A stretch of 64,000 nucleotides of DNA from Anthopleura xanthogrammica. Taxonomy: Eukaryota; Cnidaria; Anthozoa; Actiniaria; Actiniidae. A model generated the notes under the pieces. That model saw only the letters and a list, made by a program, of their open reading frames with translations, was not told the DNA's origin and made no database searches. Made by a program: the position numbers and the translations under genes. The DNA is taken from assembly GCA_964019055.1 (NCBI GenBank), contig OZ025223.1, positions 4,380,625 to 4,444,624 on the forward strand. Direction: 5' to 3'. Shown here in pieces: positions 1 to 64,000 of the stretch (positions are counted from its first letter, which is position 1; every line of letters starts with the position of its first letter).

Positions 1-18
1 GCTATTTTTGTATTTAAG

Positions 19-60641
<60,623 letters not shown>

Positions 60642-62178
60642 CCGAAAAAGACCTACCCCTCACCTCAGGAGGTATATTGGCCGACTTTAATAGATCAAGA
60701 ATCTTACGGCCTTACCCCAGGGGGATATGTTGGCGGACCCTGAATATATTAAGGACACGATCCTTACCTAATGAGATAGCGAACATGGTGCATTGTGGTC
60801 TAGCTTGGGTACAAACATCTTTTGTTCATCATGTCGTATGTGGTGTTTATTGTACCCAAGCTAGACCAGAATGCACTTTGGTTGTCGAACTCAGAAAAAG
60901 TCTATTCTTCCACCAATCCACACACACACACACACACACATAGTCAGTCCTGAACGTTTCTCATGCGGCAACCATGTTTATCAGTTTAGAATAAATTATT
61001 ATCATTGAGAATCTTAATACCTTTTATATGCCCGCCTAAACTCATCCTGAGGTACTTGAATATAAGTTTTAATCCTTGCATTCAAGCGCTTCAATATATA
61101 TTATATATTTTTTTTACAACCAACTTGGCTGCCGCGCGAGGAAGGACTATAGACACACGTGACGTCAAAGCAGCTCAAATTTGGAAGACAAAACAAAATA
61201 ATTCCATTCTCCTGTGAATTGGAACCTATTGTTTTGTCCTCCAAATTGGGCTGCATTCCTACGTGCTGCAAGGAGTCTATGTTACATCAAAGTTTTATAC
61301 TTTAGTCATGTTCTTTTTTGAGAACAATGTTGGGTTGATGTGGGATTTAGGAAAACCTGGAAGGAATGTGCTTAGTTTAGAGTATCCTAGATGCAAATAT
61401 AGTGTCGAAATACGTTTGATATTTTGATTGTTAGACTATTATACGTTTAATTTGTTATCGGATCTGAACTCACTCAATTTAGACACAATTCATGGTTCCG
61501 GCTCACCTTAGTTACCGTTGCTATGCCCCACAAGCTCAACGAATTAGCTTAAATATCTCAGAATTGAAAACTCTGAACACGAGAAATTGATACAAGAAAA
61601 TTGCCTCATAATCCTTGTAGTACTCTTTTAAAAAGATACTGTATAGTTGTTTGTGGGACGAGATTTAAATTCCACTGGGAAAACTGCTGCAACGGTGATT
61701 GGTTCGCTGTTGTAGCCGGTCGGAACCATAAATTCTACATCAAGGCTAGATCTTTATAATAAAATAAAACGAAATCAAAAACACATTAGAGCATGCCAAC
61801 CAAAAGAAACCGCTGCCCAAATATTTTTATGGCGAAATATAGAATCTTGTCTTGAACAACGTCCGCTCAGTATTTCCCAGTTCGTTGTATCTAGATGAAA
61901 ACAGTTATTTTTTTTACAATGATTAAGACATCCTTATTAGAAATAAAATGAGTGGGTGTCACGTTATTATCTCTAATATATTCTCATGTGCAGCCATACT
62001 TCATAATCCAGCTGAGTTGACTTTCAGAACAACCTCAAGGTCAACCAATCAAAATTGAGGATTCGACATCTTTTGATTAGCATTTCCCGTTTGTCTTGCA
62101 AGAGAATTTATGAAATAAGAGTTCTTCCTTCTTTAAATTAATCGTAAACGCTAGTCGAACTCATGGCGGAATTATATT
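60642..62178. other. Downstream flank of ATM
   Basis: Presumed ATM 3'UTR and intergenic DNA. It holds an inverted repeat with gcattgtggtctagcttggg and ctagaccagaatgc (about 60790-60885; relatives at 55763-55835 and 59364-59500), a (CA)n at 60920-60940, one MITE (61150-61279) and a loose inverted repeat (atggttccggc at 61491; gccggtcggaaccat at 61716). An aataaatt at about 60991 could be a polyadenylation signal. No coding frame is supported. Confidence 0.5.
61150..61279. mobile_element. Palindromic MITE 'cccttgcagcacgtcg' family, copy 5
   Basis: tagacacacgtgacgtcaaa, then the complement attgggctgcattcctacgt and gctgcaaggagtcta. Downstream of ATM. Confidence 0.8.
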
Positions 62179-62393
62179 TCAATCAACAAGAAAAGTCTTC
62201 ATCGTATACTCGAAAAATGCTCGAAAAATGCTAACAAAAATTAGTGACCCATAATTCCTTTCGGGGAAGGCGATCAACTCAGCTGGATAAGTTATGAGAA
62301 AAAATGTGGCAAGTCCGCAGCAGTAAGAGAGCACAAGGCTACCTAATAGGGAATGCACATCAAAGCTCACAAAGCACTCGTGGAAAGTGAGTC
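62179..62393 (-). CDS. Possible terminal exon of a membrane protein
   Basis: On the - strand a strong acceptor (ccatttctatacag) precedes 70 codons and a TGA: LTFHECFVSFDVHSLLGSLV, LSYCCGLATFFLITYPAEL, then IAFPERNYG. The hydrophobic segment followed by YPAELIAFPER loosely resembles the C-terminal membrane segment and EAPF..LEK motif of NRF-6-like acyltransferases. No preceding exon of such a protein is visible, and direct joining to the exon at 62864-63121 through its internal GTAAGT would give an immediate TGA. It may be a separate gene, a 3'UTR exon with a chance frame, or a remnant. Confidence 0.25.
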
Positions 62394-62863
62394 CTGTATA
62401 GAAATGGAACAGGGAAATCAAAGGAAATATCAGGGAAAAAATTCAATAGAAAATGTCAGTTGAATTTTTAGATTTTCGAGCTCATGCACATTGGCTACGT
62501 GGAGAGATTTCAGTTACAGTATATGTATGAACTCATTGGTAACAGGGACAAAATTTCCTGGCCTTTGGGTAGAGGTTGCCGTTGTGGGGAGGTTGCTGTT
62601 TGTGGAAGTTCGGCTGTAAAACAGTCGATCGCTTGAAATTCGTGCTGAGGAAAATACGATTTTCACAAATTATTTTTTCTTTGCACGAGTGCTAATTTAC
62701 TTTACTCATAACGTTTTTACTACAAATGCGACTAGATTTATTGTTTTCTGGTTTAAAAACGTGGGTTATTCTATTTTTATGAACAATAACTCTTAAAAAT
62801 CCTTATTTTTTGGTTATATTTTTGGTTAGGTTTTTTGGCAAAACAACTGATTCCTGCGGTTCT

Positions 62864-63121
62864 TCACAGAGTTAACTTACAGCAGCGAAAAACATAACGG
62901 ACTGGGGCATTGTTAAAATCACCTTGTCTGGTTAGAAGGAATCTTGACAAGAAATAACCTTGTGGACAGCTAACATCATGTCTGTCAAGGAACATGATTG
63001 GTGCACTCGAAGATGGCGCCCACGTTGTCATATACTCGTGGCAAGTGGTTCGTGGACTATTGAGTCTTCTTTCGACGTTTGCTAGGCTCCTCTGTGACGA
63101 TCCTACTATTTTTGACAAGGA
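62864..63121 (-). CDS. Exon of an unidentified protein with an LDRH...CC motif, - strand
   Basis: A very good acceptor (ggactttctcttcacag) opens a frame in phase 0: SLSKIVGSSQRSLANVERRL, then cysteine-bearing text with MFLDRHDVSCPQG, FLSRFLLTR and YVFRCCKLTL before a TGA. The pattern LDRH-x-V-x-C...L-x-x-F-x-L...Y-x-F-x-CC looks like a small secreted or extracellular domain repeated in many invertebrate proteins, but I cannot name it. An internal GTAAGT (splitting the CC codons) is an alternative donor. It reads toward ATM, tail to tail. Confidence 0.55.
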   Translation of the reverse strand, partial: SLSKIVGSSQRSLANVERRLNSPRTTCHEYMTTWAPSSSAPIMFLDRHDVSCPQGYFLSRFLLTRQGDFNNAPVRYVFRCCKLTL

Positions 63122-63216
63122 CTGTGAAGAGAAAGTCCGTTATTAGAATAGATTTTGTTGCTTGTGCATCAAACAAGAATGAAATAATGTTTTAGTAAAG
63201 TAACAACACGAACACT

Positions 63217-63409
63217 GAATAGGCCTTTGGCATGATGGCGTCATTTTACCACCACTACCAGAATGCTTCGCGAATTTTCTTTCATATTCAAATTTACATT
63301 CCCTCATGAGAATAGTAAGACAATTTGTGCTAATGAACTGAACAAAAGAAAGTGTGCAAGGGATTCTGGTAGTGATAGTAAGTGACGCCATAATGCAAAA
63401 TTCCTATTC
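63217..63409. mobile_element. Palindromic MITE, 193 bp, downstream of ATM
   Basis: gaataggcctttggcatgat ggcgtca, ccactaccagaatgc and the partner ggattctggtagtg, tgacgccataatgc, cctattc. It sits in the presumed intron between the two - strand exons. Confidence 0.75.
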
Positions 63410-63630
63410 AAATAGTTATGCGAACTCGTCCCCACTCCCCGCGCGTCCAAGCCAGGAAAAAAATACAGACTCGACTCAGGAGGGAAACGAGGAACTGTTA
63501 ACAGTCTAGGCTGACCAACATATCGCGGCTAAATTTATTGGACATTAACAAAGAATGGAAGCTATATAGCTCGTCCCGGGCCTCAAACCTTTCCCTCTCC
63601 GCATGGTATAGTATAAACAACAATTTTCAC

Positions 63631-63758
63631 CTTGTAGTTTGCTTCAAGGTTCTTGATTTTTGTATTGTGAATCTTGATATTATTTTTGAGTCCAGTAAAA
63701 AGGACACGGATTGAGGAAAAAAGATTTTCCAGTTCCTTGTCATCGGCCTCTTCCACTC
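63631..63758 (-). CDS. Upstream exon of the - strand gene (coiled-coil-like)
   Basis: Acceptor tttgtaatttctag, then VEEADDKELENLFSSIRVLF, TGLKNNIKIHNTKIKNLEAN, YK, then donor gtgaaa. It ends on a codon boundary and the next exon (63121 downwards) starts in phase 0, so the two join cleanly. The Leu/Ile spacing and charge suggest a coiled coil. The 5' part of the gene lies beyond the window. Confidence 0.55.
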
Positions 63759-64000
63759 CTAGAAATTACAAAACTAGATTGGTTAACAGATCTAGAAAGT
63801 TAAAAAATGTCTGCAATTTGATTGGCTGAGAGGAGTGGTATTTTTAGCTGAATTCGAAATATCTACGCATAGGTGAAGAGTTTGAAAAATAGCCGGCGAA
63901 AACATTTCCGTCCGTAAATAAGCTAAATGAAATATTTGAGTGTACTAATAAAACGTTAATGTTGTAATGGTAATGGAAAAACACCAATAATATTTAGAAA

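Overview
The window looks like nuclear DNA of an animal, most likely an anthozoan cnidarian and plausibly a stony coral. The reasons are many short GT-AG exons whose translations follow animal ATM, AT-rich introns packed with micro- and minisatellites, palindromic MITEs and tRNA-like SINEs, and tandem intronless class A GPCR genes. The species cannot be fixed from sequence alone.

One gene dominates. From position 19 to the stop at 60639-60641, on the + strand, lies the body of an ATM checkpoint kinase gene. I reconstructed 63 coding exons. They sum to 8,493 nt, exactly 2,831 codons including the stop, with compatible phases at every junction. The first exon aligns near residue 280 of human ATM, so roughly the first tenth of the protein lies upstream of the window. 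The order is HEAT/solenoid repeats (exons 1-37), FAT domain (38-55), PI3K-like kinase domain (56-62) and the PIKK-regulatory/FATC tail (63).

Intron 3 of ATM (3077-22052, about 19 kb) is swollen by a tandem array of five units of about 2.3-4.4 kb. Each carries one intronless rhodopsin-like GPCR gene on the same strand as ATM. Copies 1, 2, 4 and 5 keep a full 342-codon frame. Copy 3 has lost its promoter-proximal flank, start codon and N-terminus through a deletion. Each unit also carries a SINE fragment and the 3' end of a LINE reverse transcriptase frame. This nested, recently amplified receptor array is the most striking feature of the window.

Other introns hold mobile DNA in nested layers. 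A 1,764-bp Tc1/mariner-type element with 484-bp inverted repeats and a truncated transposase sits inside a 336-bp element with 9-bp target duplications; an uninterrupted copy of that host survives 11 kb away. A CAGGG-ended element sits inside a palindromic MITE. Several palindromic MITE families, a 57-bp satellite derived from a SINE-associated tail, and an intronic array of twelve CRE-like octamers are also present.

Downstream of ATM (60642-64000) are a few MITEs and, on the - strand, exons of at least one unidentified neighbouring gene that converges on ATM.
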